Shown here in pieces: positions 18,918 to 28,193 of a stretch of 64,000 bases of DNA (positions are counted from its first letter, which is position 1; every line of letters starts with the position of its first letter). The notes beneath the pieces were generated by a model. That model saw nothing but the letters and a program-made list of their open reading frames with translations. It did no database searches and was not told where the DNA came from. The translations under genes and the position numbers were made by a program. Origin of the DNA: Paenibacillus massiliensis 2301065 = DSM 16942. Its GTDB lineage: Bacteria > Bacillota > Bacilli > Paenibacillales > Paenibacillaceae. The stretch lies in the NCBI RefSeq assembly GCF_000377505.1, contig NZ_KB898188.1, positions 409,088 through 473,087 on the forward strand. Reading direction: 5' to 3'.

Positions 18918-19463
18918 TTATCCCTGCATAACAGAAGCTACAGCGTGCTCCTCTTCAATCTCGTAGCGGTAGCATAGCACCTGATGTCCATTGTTAAGGA
19001 AGCTGTAGAACTCATCCTTCACAAAACCAAACTTCTCATAAAGTCCAATGGCCTGGACCATCCGCTCACCTGTATATAGATATACATAGGGCTGCTTCCA
19101 CACGTGGGAGGATTGAACGCATTGCTGAAGTAAGGCACGAGCTACCCCATGCCCCCTCCAGTCGGGATGCACAGCAAGCAGACGGATGAATGGATAAGGT
19201 ATCGGCGACTCGAATCCTTCGTAAGCCTTCGCTGCCGTCTCAAATAGCTGGACGGTTCCAATGATGCGATTCTCGATTTTGGCCACCCACAGCTCCTTAA
19301 TCTCTGGATTATGGACCGATTCTCTGATCTCTTTGAGGTATTGCTCCCATGTCTCTTTCTGCTCATATGTCTCCTGATACTGCATATAACCTGCAACGAG
19401 TACATCGATAACAGCCGGATAATCCTCCTTTAACGCAGGCTCAATGACTAAAGTGGTTGCCAT
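18918..19463 (-). CDS. GNAT family N-acetyltransferase
   Basis: 181 residues, start ATG at 19463 behind GAGAGGAGGAAGAGAT. The GNAT fold is recognisable: an N-terminal IEPALKEDYPAVIDVLVAGY, a central strand LWVAKIENRIIGTVQLFE, the acetyl-CoA loop VHPDWRGHGVARALLQQCV and the C-terminal YLYTGERMVQAIGLYEKFGFVKDEFYSF. Substrate unknown. It stands alone, with about 450 bp of repeat-bearing DNA upstream. Confidence 0.85.
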   Translation of the reverse strand: MATTLVIEPALKEDYPAVIDVLVAGYMQYQETYEQKETWEQYLKEIRESVHNPEIKELWVAKIENRIIGTVQLFETAAKAYEGFESPIPYPFIRLLAVHPDWRGHGVARALLQQCVQSSHVWKQPYVYLYTGERMVQAIGLYEKFGFVKDEFYSFLNNGHQVLCYRYEIEEEHAVASVMQG

Positions 19464-19609
19464 ATCTCTTCCTCCTCTCACCTATACCAAGTTAACCTAT
19501 GGAAATTATAAAAATTATATCATAAGACCTGTAACATATCTCATTCAATAAATCTATCATTCATTCCGAATATTCAATAAGACGCATGGGCAAGGCGGCC
19601 ATATATATG

Positions 19610-19684
19610 TCTTGTACATACGTATCTTGTACATACGTATCTTATGCGTACACGTCTTCTACATACGTGTTTTCTACATCCGAG
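19610..19684. repeat. 15-bp tandem repeat, five units
   Basis: Five consecutive 15-bp units begin at 19610. The first two are identical (TCTTGTACATACGTA) and the next three increasingly degenerate (TCTTATGCGTACACG, TCTTCTACATACGTG, TTTTCTACATCCGAG). The degradation gradient suggests an old minisatellite. It lies in the 454-bp intergenic stretch between the acetyltransferase and S9 peptidase genes, which holds no convincing gene. Confidence 0.85.
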
Positions 19685-19739
19685 TCCTACATCTCACATA
19701 TCAACATATACTGCAAGTATCAACGTTGCTCATCCATAG

Positions 19740-19807
19740 TAGTCGATTTGTAGTCGATTTGTAATGACTATGCGTTCATGTGTAGTTCATGTGTAGTTCA
19801 TGTGTCG
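19740..19807. repeat. two further 11-bp tandem repeats
   Basis: TAGTCGATTTG occurs twice in tandem (19740-19750, 19751-19761). TTCATGTGTAG occurs three times with a degenerate third copy (19775-19785, 19786-19796, 19797-19807). Both arrays are in the same intergenic stretch as the 15-bp repeat. Confidence 0.8.
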
Positions 19808-19830
19808 CCCATGCGCCTACCCTGCTACGA

Positions 19831-19868
19831 CAAATGGCCTCGCCCATGACACGGACGAAGCCATTTGA
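19831..19868 (-). terminator. candidate terminator of the peptide operon
   Basis: CAAATGGC (19831-19838) pairs with GCCATTTG (19861-19868). It lies about 50 bp beyond the S9 peptidase stop on the minus strand. No U-tract, so termination is uncertain. Confidence 0.4.
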
Positions 19869-19917
19869 AACAGGTACAGGTACTTATACCACTGCTACTG
19901 ATACTGCTATTGCATCA

Positions 19918-22680
19918 TTAGTTGGAGACTTTCAGCTTGATGGTTACACATACCCGAGGCTCATCATTAGAGATTCCATCCTGGATCGACGCTTCATGCT
20001 CTTCCTCAACCACTTGCCATTGCCGCTGAAGCATAACCTGGAGCGTGTTCAGCTCTTGCGGATGAAGCCACAGCTGACGTAGGGAGTTCTCATCCTGAAT
20101 ATAGTCTCGTTCTGCCTTCCGCCCAAAGCGAAAATCAAGCAATCGTTTGACACCATTGATATGAAGGAACTTGAACTCGTAGCCCTCGCGTAGAGCTCGC
20201 TCCCAATCCTCTTTCAGCTCCTCCGCTGTCTGAAGACGTTCAAGCACATCCATTTCTGGCTCCTTCACCTTGGACAGCAAGGAATCCAGTGTACGGCTAC
20301 GAAGAGCAGCAACGATCACCCCAACCGGCTCGCCGCTAGACAGCATGTTCTCCATCAGCAGCCCTACCGGAATAGAAAGACGTACACGCTCAGAATTGGA
20401 TGGATGGCCTACACCGGTATCTATCTCGTTTGTCGTAGCAGCATTCGTTCCGTTATTACTAATATGATCACTATTACTCGCCACACTATTCGGGTCGTCA
20501 TTCAGATAGCGTGCGAACCAAGCATTGACATGGTTAAAATTATCTACGCGCAGCGATGGCTTGCCACTCTTGAGCATCGAATGATTGCACCCTGGGAAGC
20601 GTACGAGTCTTGTCGTCCGGCCATGACGCTTGAGCGCCGTATATAGCTCATCAGCCTGAGCAATCGGTGTACGCAGGTCCGCTTCGCCGTGCAGTAGCAG
20701 TAGTGGAGTTCGGATATTTCGGACATGCGCCAATGGGGATCTGGACCAGAGCATCTCCAGGTCATCAATAGGATTACCCCCAACGACTCCCTCGACATAG
20801 GAAATACCAATGTCACTTGTACCATACAGCGTAATCCAGTTCGAAATGGACCGATGACTCACAGCCGCCCGGAAGCGATTCGTCTGTGACACAATCCAGT
20901 TAGTCATGACTCCACCATAACTGCCGCCACCAACGCCCAACCGATCCGCATCCAGGAAGTGATAGCGCTCAAGGGCAGCATCGACGGCTTCCATCAAATC
21001 CCGATAATCGCCTCCGCATACATCTCCGCGACAGGCTCGTGCAAATTCCTGCCCGTAGCCCATGCTACCACGCGGATTCACCCACAGTACGGCATAGCCT
21101 TGAGCCGCCAGTGTCTGTAATTCATGGCTGAACGTTCCCGTGTACATCGCATGTGGACCGCCATGAATTTGCAAGACTAGTGGAAGCTTCCCGTGTATCC
21201 CGGCACTTTCAGATGTCGCTACTGCCTCAGTTGGCTGCTCCGGCCACATGATCCAGCCCTGAATGGTCAAGCCATCCGAGGCTGTGAAGCTAAAGCGTTC
21301 TGGAATAATGACCTCCAATTCGGCAAAATAATCATCATTTAGCCGTGTCAATCGCTCCACTTCACCAGAACGCAGATCTGTTCGGTAGAGCTCTGCAGGC
21401 AGCTTGTTTGTCAACGCAGCTGTGATCAGTTGCGTGCCGTCCGGTGATACGGTGTATTGGTAAATATCCTTTTCCCCGGACCCGGTTACAGAACGAACAA
21501 CTCCATCCCTATTAATACGATAAATGTCGACAGTTCCTTCATGGGTCCCCGGTACATATACAGCAAGCTCCTTACTTGCAGGATCTATCTGCGGTGAGCG
21601 GGAAGGCGCAGCAGACTTCATATCACTTAATGCCGCATTACCAAGCTGCATATCCAGTCCTGGTGCCAGCAGCTCCGGTCTGCCGCCAGCGACGGGCACA
21701 ATATATAGCCGCAGATGACTGCCGCTACCGTAGAGTCGGTCACTTGCGAGCAGTGTCAGTTGCGTCCCGTCACCTGCATAGGCAATCTGCTCAATAAGCA
21801 GCTCGGATACGGTTATCTTGCGAGGCTGCTCCCCATCGAGGTTAGTCTCATAAATATCTGTAAAATACTGCAGATCCGCATCCAGTGTGGTGTCTTCCAC
21901 TTGCTTTGACACGAAAGCGAGCTTATAACTATCAGGTGACCAGACTGGCGCGGTTGCATTCCAGGCTCCATAGGTAAGCCGCTTTACTTCACCGCTCTCA
22001 AGCTTATAGATGAACAAATGGGTGTATTCTCCATCCCACCAGCCACTTCCCTCGGCTCTTGGCGTAGTACGATCATATACCTTGCCTAGTAGCTGAGCCG
22101 CGCCAGTTTTTGGCGAATCAGCCTGTGCAGCTTCGTTATAAGCAGACTCTTGCTGTTTGGATTGACTCAGATCGGATGGAACCTGATTGGGTTGGCTCTG
22201 ACTGGATTGACCCTGATCAGATGGGCTCTGAGCAGATTCAACATGAGCAGCACCTGTCTCCGCAGTCACTGCCGGACCTGAGCCGACCTTACGTGTGAAA
22301 GCCAGATACTTTCCGTCAGGTGACCATATGAATTGCTGAATGTTATGGTCTGGTGTAATCAGTAATGTCGGTTCAGTGGTGCTGAGCCCCTCCGATGCAT
22401 CTACTGTCAGGGTCCACAGACCTTTTCCTCCTGCTTCCGTCCGTAGAAAAGCAAGCCTCGTACCATCAGGCGACCAGGCAGGGGAAGAATCCTTTCCGCC
22501 TTCAGTCAACGGTTGATCATGACCCTTCGCATCAATGAGACGAATATTCGTCGCGTAGGCATTATTCTCTCTGTCCACCGTCTGCTCGATATAGGCAATG
22601 CTGCCGTCTGCAGCAACCGTCGGCTGGCTTGGCCAACGATAGCCGTAGAGATCCTCCGGCATGATGGGGCGCTTCTTCAT
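19918..22680 (-). CDS. S9 family prolyl oligopeptidase-type peptidase with C-terminal extension
   Basis: 920 residues, start ATG at 22680 eight bases after GGAAGGAG; the GTG three codons earlier overlaps that site. Residues 1-450 are a WD40-like/PD40 beta-propeller (WSPDGTRLAFLR, WSPDGKYLAFTR, WSPDSYKLAFVS, VSPDGTQLI) interrupted near 150-190 by a Ser/Gln-rich low-complexity insert. Residues 460-735 are the alpha/beta hydrolase with Ser587 (GGGSYGGVMTNW), Asp668 (HGEADLRTP) and His700 (GCNHSM). About 185 residues follow that are not part of S9 enzymes; they are not recognised and include a short Asn/Ser linker. No signal peptide, so it acts on imported peptides in the cytoplasm. Last gene of the peptide transport operon. 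Confidence 0.9.
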   Translation of the reverse strand: MKKRPIMPEDLYGYRWPSQPTVAADGSIAYIEQTVDRENNAYATNIRLIDAKGHDQPLTEGGKDSSPAWSPDGTRLAFLRTEAGGKGLWTLTVDASEGLSTTEPTLLITPDHNIQQFIWSPDGKYLAFTRKVGSGPAVTAETGAAHVESAQSPSDQGQSSQSQPNQVPSDLSQSKQQESAYNEAAQADSPKTGAAQLLGKVYDRTTPRAEGSGWWDGEYTHLFIYKLESGEVKRLTYGAWNATAPVWSPDSYKLAFVSKQVEDTTLDADLQYFTDIYETNLDGEQPRKITVSELLIEQIAYAGDGTQLTLLASDRLYGSGSHLRLYIVPVAGGRPELLAPGLDMQLGNAALSDMKSAAPSRSPQIDPASKELAVYVPGTHEGTVDIYRINRDGVVRSVTGSGEKDIYQYTVSPDGTQLITAALTNKLPAELYRTDLRSGEVERLTRLNDDYFAELEVIIPERFSFTASDGLTIQGWIMWPEQPTEAVATSESAGIHGKLPLVLQIHGGPHAMYTGTFSHELQTLAAQGYAVLWVNPRGSMGYGQEFARACRGDVCGGDYRDLMEAVDAALERYHFLDADRLGVGGGSYGGVMTNWIVSQTNRFRAAVSHRSISNWITLYGTSDIGISYVEGVVGGNPIDDLEMLWSRSPLAHVRNIRTPLLLLHGEADLRTPIAQADELYTALKRHGRTTRLVRFPGCNHSMLKSGKPSLRVDNFNHVNAWFARYLNDDPNSVASNSDHISNNGTNAATTNEIDTGVGHPSNSERVRLSIPVGLLMENMLSSGEPVGVIVAALRSRTLDSLLSKVKEPEMDVLERLQTAEELKEDWERALREGYEFKFLHINGVKRLLDFRFGRKAERDYIQDENSLRQLWLHPQELNTLQVMLQRQWQVVEEEHEASIQDGISNDEPRVCVTIKLKVSN

Positions 22681-22710
22681 TCCTGCCACTCCTTCCTGTT
22701 ATCGCAGCTT

Positions 22711-23631
22711 TTATTCTTTGACCATACGCGGGTCAAGCAGATCACGCAGCCAATCACCCAGGAAAATAACCCCCAGTACCGTTACCGTAATAGCGATACC
22801 TGGAAAGGTTGCCACCCACCAGCTTGTAGCTACGTATTGCCGACCATCGCTAAGCATACCACCCCAGGATACATCCGGAGGCTTGATACCAAGGCCGAGA
22901 AAGCTGAGTGAGGCTTCCATAATGATTGTCGTCGCCACGTTCATTCCAGAGATGACTATGAAGGAAGACAGGATGTTCGGCATAATATGCCGCAGGATCA
23001 GCCGAAAGTTATTCGCTCCCATGGCCTTTGCCGCGAGAACATAGTCCAGCTCCTTAACACCAAGCACTTCACTGCGTACGATCCGTGTATACGACACCCA
23101 GTTCGTTACACCGATGACGAAGATGAGTGTCGTAATGCCCGGTCCGACGATCGCCATGACTACCAGCATGAACAGAATCGTCGGAATAGCAAGAAAAGCA
23201 TCGCCGACACGCATAATCAAGGCATCCAGCCATTTTCCATAAAAGCCGGATAGCAGCCCCAGCACAGCTCCGATTGCACCGGAGACAAGTACGGCACCAA
23301 CTCCGACGATTAGCGATACTCTGGCTCCATATACAATTCGGCTCCACATATCCCGTCCCAGATTATCTGTTCCTAGCCAATGCTCTGCAGAGCCGCCATC
23401 CAACCAGGCTGGAGGCTTGAGCCGATTCAAGGGATCTACTGCGGCCGGGTCGTATTGGGTCAGCAGCGGAGCGAACAGGGCCATCAGCGTGACCACAAAT
23501 ACCAGACATGCTCCCAGCATCCCCGTCTTGCTCGACCACAGCTGCTTCCAGACACTATACCCCCGTACAGGCTGGCGGGCTGCAGGAGCTTCCGGCAGCG
23601 AGGTTAGGCGGGTAAATTCATTAGCTGCCAT
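22711..23631 (-). CDS. peptide ABC transporter permease, DppC/OppC type
   Basis: 306 residues, start ATG at 23631 behind AAAGGTGG. An N-terminal cytoplasmic segment precedes a first helix (GMLGACLVFVVTLMALFAPL), a periplasmic-type loop with HWLGTDNLGRDMWSRIVYGARVSLIVG, and five further helices. The inner-membrane component motif EVLGVKELDYVLAAKAMGANNFRLILRHIMPNI that docks to the ATPase is intact. It starts 16 bp after its partner permease and is followed 30 bp later by the S9 peptidase. It needs OppD/OppF-type ATPases, which are absent from this operon. Confidence 0.92.
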   Translation of the reverse strand: MAANEFTRLTSLPEAPAARQPVRGYSVWKQLWSSKTGMLGACLVFVVTLMALFAPLLTQYDPAAVDPLNRLKPPAWLDGGSAEHWLGTDNLGRDMWSRIVYGARVSLIVGVGAVLVSGAIGAVLGLLSGFYGKWLDALIMRVGDAFLAIPTILFMLVVMAIVGPGITTLIFVIGVTNWVSYTRIVRSEVLGVKELDYVLAAKAMGANNFRLILRHIMPNILSSFIVISGMNVATTIIMEASLSFLGLGIKPPDVSWGGMLSDGRQYVATSWWVATFPGIAITVTVLGVIFLGDWLRDLLDPRMVKE

Positions 23632-23647
23632 CGTACTCCACCTTTCT

Positions 23648-24577
23648 CTAGTTGAATTTGATCCGTGGATCCAGCAAGCGATAGATCACATCGGTCAAAA
23701 TATTCGTCAGAACAACAATCAGGGCAATCACAAAGACTGCGGCCTGTACGATCGCCATATCGTGCGTGTTCACTGCGACGACCAGCAGCTGCCCGAGACC
23801 GGGCCAAGAGAATACAGTCTCCGTTATCAGCGTGCCGCCAATTAAGCTTGTGAATTGCAGACTGATAATGGTAACCAGTGGAACCAGTCCATTGCGAAAG
23901 GCATGTCTCATGATAATCACGAAGTTCGACAGCCCCTTGCTGCGGGCCATACGGATATAATCCTGATTCAGAATTTCGAGCATGCTGGACCGTAGAAGTC
24001 GCGTCATCTGCGCAGCCAATCCGAATCCAAGCGTGAACGCGGGCAAAATCAGATGAGATACGCCACCCCTGCCAGATACAGGCAAGACGCCCCACATGAC
24101 AGAAAGCAATAAAATCAGCATAATCCCGACCCAGAAATTCGGCATCGCCTTACCGATGACCGACAGAGTAGAGATCAACAAATCCGTATAGGTGTTGCGT
24201 TTCACGGCTGAGATAATACCTAATGGAATTGCCATGATCACCGCCAGCACCATCGCCGCCGCCGCAAGCTCAAAGCTGGCTGGCAGACGCTCCAGCACCA
24301 GGCGAAGAGCAGGCTCACCATAACGGAAGGATTGTCCGAAGTCCCCCTGCAGGGCATCTCCTAGAAATTTGACATACTGCACATGCAACGGCTGATCCAG
24401 CCCCAGCGCCTGAGTGAGCACCGCCCGATCCTCAGCCGTAGCTGTCTCTGGCAGCATCAAGGCAACCGGATCACCTGTTACCCTCACCAGAACGAAGACG
24501 ATCAGGGATACGATCAGCAGAACCGGAATGACCTGTAGCAGTGATTTTACAATATATCTCCCCAAAGACCGGTTCAC
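23648..24577 (-). CDS. peptide ABC transporter permease, DppB/OppB type
   Basis: 309 residues. The start is GTG at 24577 with GAGGA six bases upstream. Six predicted membrane helices, the first at about residues 12-33 (LLQVIPVLLIVSLIVFVLVR). The family loop LGLDQPLHVQYVKFLGDALQGDFGQSFRYGEPALRLVLERLPASFELA and the EAA-like motif SMLEILNQDYIRMARSKGLSNFVIIMRHAFRNGLVPLV are present. It pairs with the downstream DppC-type permease to form the channel for peptides delivered by the upstream binding lipoprotein. Confidence 0.92.
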   Translation of the reverse strand: MNRSLGRYIVKSLLQVIPVLLIVSLIVFVLVRVTGDPVALMLPETATAEDRAVLTQALGLDQPLHVQYVKFLGDALQGDFGQSFRYGEPALRLVLERLPASFELAAAAMVLAVIMAIPLGIISAVKRNTYTDLLISTLSVIGKAMPNFWVGIMLILLLSVMWGVLPVSGRGGVSHLILPAFTLGFGLAAQMTRLLRSSMLEILNQDYIRMARSKGLSNFVIIMRHAFRNGLVPLVTIISLQFTSLIGGTLITETVFSWPGLGQLLVVAVNTHDMAIVQAAVFVIALIVVLTNILTDVIYRLLDPRIKFN

Positions 24578-24660
24578 CTCCTATCCTCATAAGAAAAAAA
24601 GGAACGGCCGGAACAGGAATGTCCCGGTTCCAGCCATTCATGCAATTGTAATGTAAGCTA

Positions 24661-26223
24661 TTATTGTGCAGGTGTAATCTCGTCCGCATAGAACATTTCA
24701 TCCACACGCGGCTGGTAGTTCACTTTGGAGTTCGTACCGTACACACCTTCCATTTGGTACAAATAGACTGCTGGACGCTCTTCGGAGAAAATTTGTTGTA
24801 CTTGCTGGTACTCTTTCTCACGAGCAGCAGGGTCCATATTCACCAGTGCAGATTGCAGCAGCTTCTCTACCTCAGGGTTGTTATAATCCGACTCACCCTT
24901 CGCTTCCTCCAGCATATAACGGTTGTAGTTATTGGAAGCATCGAACAGGGAGTTACCGATTCCGATCATGAATATTTCCTTGAAGGACTTGGAGCTGTAA
25001 CGCTCACTGAAAGCACTTGGTTCCAATACATCCAGATTGATCTTGAAGCCAACCTGCTCCAGCATGGCTGCTACAACCTCAGCTTGCTCCTTGTATACCG
25101 TAGATACAGAGATCGTCATCTCAGCTTGTCCTTCGGCATAGCCTGCTTCCTTCAGCAATGCACGTGCTTTGTCCTGATCATATTGTGTTGTCTTGTAGAG
25201 CGAAGGGTCCGCTCCGAAGTTACCTGGTGTCACGGAAGTACGGGTCACAATACCTGCTCCACCAGCAATGCTGTCTACCAGGCCTTGCTTGTCGATTGCC
25301 AGTTCAATGGCTTCGCGTACTTTAGGATCTGCTGTAATGCTTCCTTCGGTCTGGCGGAAGATCAACTGCAATACACGCTGGATTGGCGCTTTGACAATCT
25401 TCTTGTCTGCTTCGGCTTCGATGCGAGCTACGTCGGTGGACGGAATGCCTGCCGCTACATCTACGCCGCCTGCCAGCAATTCAGATACACGAGTGGATGC
25501 TTCAGGAATGACACGGAAGACTACACTATCCCATTTAGGCGCATCGCCAAAGTAATTCTCATTCTTCACCAGCTCGACACGGTCATCCTTGTTCCATTTG
25601 CTGAACTTGTATGGGCCTGTACCCACTGGCTGCTTCAGAAATTCGTCCATACCTTTTTCTTCAATATATTTAGCTGGCAAAATGCCTGCGCCCATCTTGG
25701 ACAGACGGTTCAGCATGATCGGGTCCGGTCCGTCTGTGATGATATCTACGGTGTACTCATCTACAGCCTTGACCTCAACGATATTTTTGAAGTAGCTGTT
25801 CTGCTTCAAAGCGCTGTCCTTGGCTACACGCTCAATTGTGAATTTCACGTCTGCAGAAGTGAACGGATCACCATTGTGGAAGGTTACGCCTTGACGCAGC
25901 TTGAAGCGCCATGTAGTATCATCCACTTGCTCCCAGGATTCAGCAAGCCCCGGTACCTTCTTCTGCTCGCTGTCGTTCTTCACCAAATAATCAAAAACGT
26001 TAACCAGTACCGCTTCACTAGCTGTGTTGTTATTGTTGTGCGGATCGAAGCTCTCAATGTCCGTTGAGGTAGCAATCGTCAGCGTCTTGCTTGTCTCGCT
26101 ACTGCCCGAATCCGTCGCTGCTGAATCTGTAGCAGGGCTTGTCGTTTGACCGCCGCAAGCGCTCAGGACGACCACCAATGCCAATACTGTTAACCATAAG
26201 CTTGCCCATTGTCTCTTTTTCAT
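24661..26223 (-). CDS. peptide-binding lipoprotein, ABC transporter substrate-binding family 5
   Basis: 520 residues, start ATG at 26223 behind GAAGGAG. A lipoprotein signal peptide ends in the lipobox LSAC (Cys23), followed by a Ser/Thr/Ala linker. SBP family 5 features: the early ESFDPHNNNNTASEAVLVNVFDYLV, LAESWEQVDDTTWRFKLRQGVTFHNGDPFTSADVKFTIERV, PVGTGPYKFSKW and the C-terminal dimerlike lobe to YADEITPAQ. It binds extracellular oligopeptides or similar and hands them to the permeases downstream. Its ATG overlaps the stop of the M20 amidohydrolase gene by 4 bp (ATGA), so expression is coupled. Confidence 0.93.
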   Translation of the reverse strand: MKKRQWASLWLTVLALVVVLSACGGQTTSPATDSAATDSGSSETSKTLTIATSTDIESFDPHNNNNTASEAVLVNVFDYLVKNDSEQKKVPGLAESWEQVDDTTWRFKLRQGVTFHNGDPFTSADVKFTIERVAKDSALKQNSYFKNIVEVKAVDEYTVDIITDGPDPIMLNRLSKMGAGILPAKYIEEKGMDEFLKQPVGTGPYKFSKWNKDDRVELVKNENYFGDAPKWDSVVFRVIPEASTRVSELLAGGVDVAAGIPSTDVARIEAEADKKIVKAPIQRVLQLIFRQTEGSITADPKVREAIELAIDKQGLVDSIAGGAGIVTRTSVTPGNFGADPSLYKTTQYDQDKARALLKEAGYAEGQAEMTISVSTVYKEQAEVVAAMLEQVGFKINLDVLEPSAFSERYSSKSFKEIFMIGIGNSLFDASNNYNRYMLEEAKGESDYNNPEVEKLLQSALVNMDPAAREKEYQQVQQIFSEERPAVYLYQMEGVYGTNSKVNYQPRVDEMFYADEITPAQ

Positions 26224-27431
26224 TTTGCACGCTCCTTCTGAGGTGTGGTATGTCTTGCCAAAAACTCTAGTGCAACAGCTGACAACAGGCCGACGCCATA
26301 AGGCATGACCGATTCGTCGAGATCGAACATGGGATGATGAAGCGGATAACGAGTCCGTTCCTCATCATTGCCGGAGCCAAGACGGAAGAACACTCCCGGA
26401 ATCTGTTCTCCATAAAAAGCAAAATCCTCACCGCCTGTAGACGGCTTGATACTGCTCCAGCCCTTGGCCCAGTCCAGACCGTTGATCGTGTCTGTAAGGA
26501 AATCCACCATTCCGTCATCATTGACGACAGGCGGGTAGCCATCCCCATAGACAACCTCGTGTCCTGCTCCAAATGAAGCACAGACACCGCTGACCACCTG
26601 CTCAATCAGCTCAGGCATCTTCGCACGTAGCCCTGGTGACAGGGTACGCACCGTACCGATCATCTCGACCTCTGGAGCAATGGCTGTCCCCATGTAACCC
26701 CCGGTAATCTTGCCGATGGTCACAACGACAGGCTCCAGCGGATCTACCATACGACTGGCGACATTTTGCAGCGCCGTAATGACCTGAGCCGATACGGCTA
26801 TCGCATCAATCCCTTCATGCGGCCGTGCAGCATGCCCTCCTTTGCCAAATATCCGGATAACCAAGGGATCTGCCGAGGCAAAGGCTACTCCTTTGGTTAC
26901 ACCAACGGTGCCTGTATCCATGCCTGGTGTCACATGCAGACCTGCAATTGCATCGACCTGCGGATTCTGTAGAGCGCCATCCTGTATCATGGCACGCGCA
27001 CCGGCCAGACCTTCCTCTGCTGGTTGGAATATGAACTTAATGTTGCCGGATTTCGGTCTGCCCAATCCCGTGAGCAACTCAGCCGCACCCATCAGCATGG
27101 AGGTATGGGCATCGTGCCCGCACAAATGTGCTTTGCCCTCCGTTTGGGAGCTGTACGTAGCCGTTTTCTGATCCTGGATCGGCAGCGCGTCCATATCAGC
27201 CCGCAGGGCAATCGTCGGTCCGTCATTCTCTCCTCGTAGTAGTCCGACAACCCCTGTCTGTCCTACATTACGGGTCACTTCCAGCCCGAGACGCTCCAGA
27301 TGCTCAGCGACGATAGCCGAGGTTCGCACCTCCTCATATCCGATCTCCGGATGCTGGTGGAAATCTCTTCTCCACGTCGTAAGGCGTGACTGGAGTGACT
27401 GCCCAAGCTCCAACAATTGCGTATGTACCAT
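26220..27431 (-). CDS. M20D family amidohydrolase / N-acyl-amino-acid or peptide hydrolase
   Basis: 403 residues, start ATG at 27431, immediately after the regulator's stop, with GGAGAGG eight bases upstream. M20D metallo-amidohydrolase: RRDFHQHPEIGYEE, the metal-binding ALRADMDALPI, Cys-Gly-His in HLCGHDAHTSM, the Glu pair in FQPAEEG, GLHVTPGM, and the late His in LHHPMF. The dimerisation domain starts near 185 (IRIFGKGGHAARPHEGIDA). Relatives cleave indole-acetyl or hippuryl amides and aminobenzoyl-glutamate. Context suggests it processes an acylated or dipeptide substrate imported by this operon's transporter. Substrate not determinable. Confidence 0.9.
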   Translation of the reverse strand: MVHTQLLELGQSLQSRLTTWRRDFHQHPEIGYEEVRTSAIVAEHLERLGLEVTRNVGQTGVVGLLRGENDGPTIALRADMDALPIQDQKTATYSSQTEGKAHLCGHDAHTSMLMGAAELLTGLGRPKSGNIKFIFQPAEEGLAGARAMIQDGALQNPQVDAIAGLHVTPGMDTGTVGVTKGVAFASADPLVIRIFGKGGHAARPHEGIDAIAVSAQVITALQNVASRMVDPLEPVVVTIGKITGGYMGTAIAPEVEMIGTVRTLSPGLRAKMPELIEQVVSGVCASFGAGHEVVYGDGYPPVVNDDGMVDFLTDTINGLDWAKGWSSIKPSTGGEDFAFYGEQIPGVFFRLGSGNDEERTRYPLHHPMFDLDESVMPYGVGLLSAVALEFLARHTTPQKERAK

Positions 27432-28178
27432 CTAGTGTTCCTCTCCTTCCTGAGATTCCTTGGCGATCAATCTCGCATAGATTGCTTCTGCCGAGAACTT
27501 GATATGGTTCTTCATTCGCTCCCGTGACCGCTCAGGGTCATGCGCCTTCAGCGCTTCAAGAATTTCCGAATGCACCCCATAATTGATCGAACGAATCTGC
27601 TCATTGTAAGGCATCAAGTCGAGTGCAGGATTGATCTGGGTACGGATCTGGCGAACCGCGGATTCCAGATAGGAATTGCCTGAGGCTTTTGCAATCGTAA
27701 GATGGAACTTGACATCGAGCGCCCGGAACCACTCGCGGGTGCAGTCTGGTTCGATGCTCTGCTGGATGTAATCCTCCAGCTGCTGCAGCTCGCCTGCGGT
27801 GATCCGCTCAGCGGCCAGAAAAGCGCCCTCAGGCTCCACGATGGTTCTATATTCGAACACCTGGAGCATGTGCTCCCAATCCCTCTTTATCTCAGCGATC
27901 GTCCGCCTATGGGCATTGCCGGTAATCGGCAGGACGAAGGTACCGCCCTTGGCTCCAACCCGCTTCTCGATGAGCCCCTTCGCCTCCAGCACAGCCAGTG
28001 CTTCCCGAACCGTGATGCGGCTTGCATTGAATATCTCCGCCAGCTCACGTTCGGATGGAAGCTGCTCCTCACTCATGATCTCCTTGAGAATGATCGCTTC
28101 CTCCAGTTGCTCTCGAATGAATTCACTCACCTTGATGGAGGATACTTTCTCAAATTGGAATGGCAGCTGGTTAAGCAT
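27432..28178 (-). CDS. FadR/GntR-family transcriptional regulator
   Basis: 248 residues, start ATG at 28178 behind CGGAG. An N-terminal winged helix (about 13-80): VSEFIREQLEEAIILKEIMSEEQLPSERELAEIFNASRITVREALAVLEAKGLIEKRVGAKGGTFV. The C-terminal FCD effector domain (about 105-240) has VEPEGAFLAAER, the metal-ligand type DVKFHLTIAKASGN and YGVHSEILEALKAHD. It is the first gene of a six-gene operon for peptide uptake and breakdown and probably represses it until a substrate-derived acid binds. A 22-bp palindrome just upstream is the likely operator. Confidence 0.92.
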   Translation of the reverse strand: MLNQLPFQFEKVSSIKVSEFIREQLEEAIILKEIMSEEQLPSERELAEIFNASRITVREALAVLEAKGLIEKRVGAKGGTFVLPITGNAHRRTIAEIKRDWEHMLQVFEYRTIVEPEGAFLAAERITAGELQQLEDYIQQSIEPDCTREWFRALDVKFHLTIAKASGNSYLESAVRQIRTQINPALDLMPYNEQIRSINYGVHSEILEALKAHDPERSRERMKNHIKFSAEAIYARLIAKESQEGEEH

Positions 28179-28193
28179 GTAAACACTCCGATC

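Noticed and set aside
24664..26067. 467-codon plus-strand open frame
   Set aside because: Antisense to the peptide-binding lipoprotein gene; odd Cys/His/Leu composition and no ribosome site. The minus strand encodes an obvious family member.
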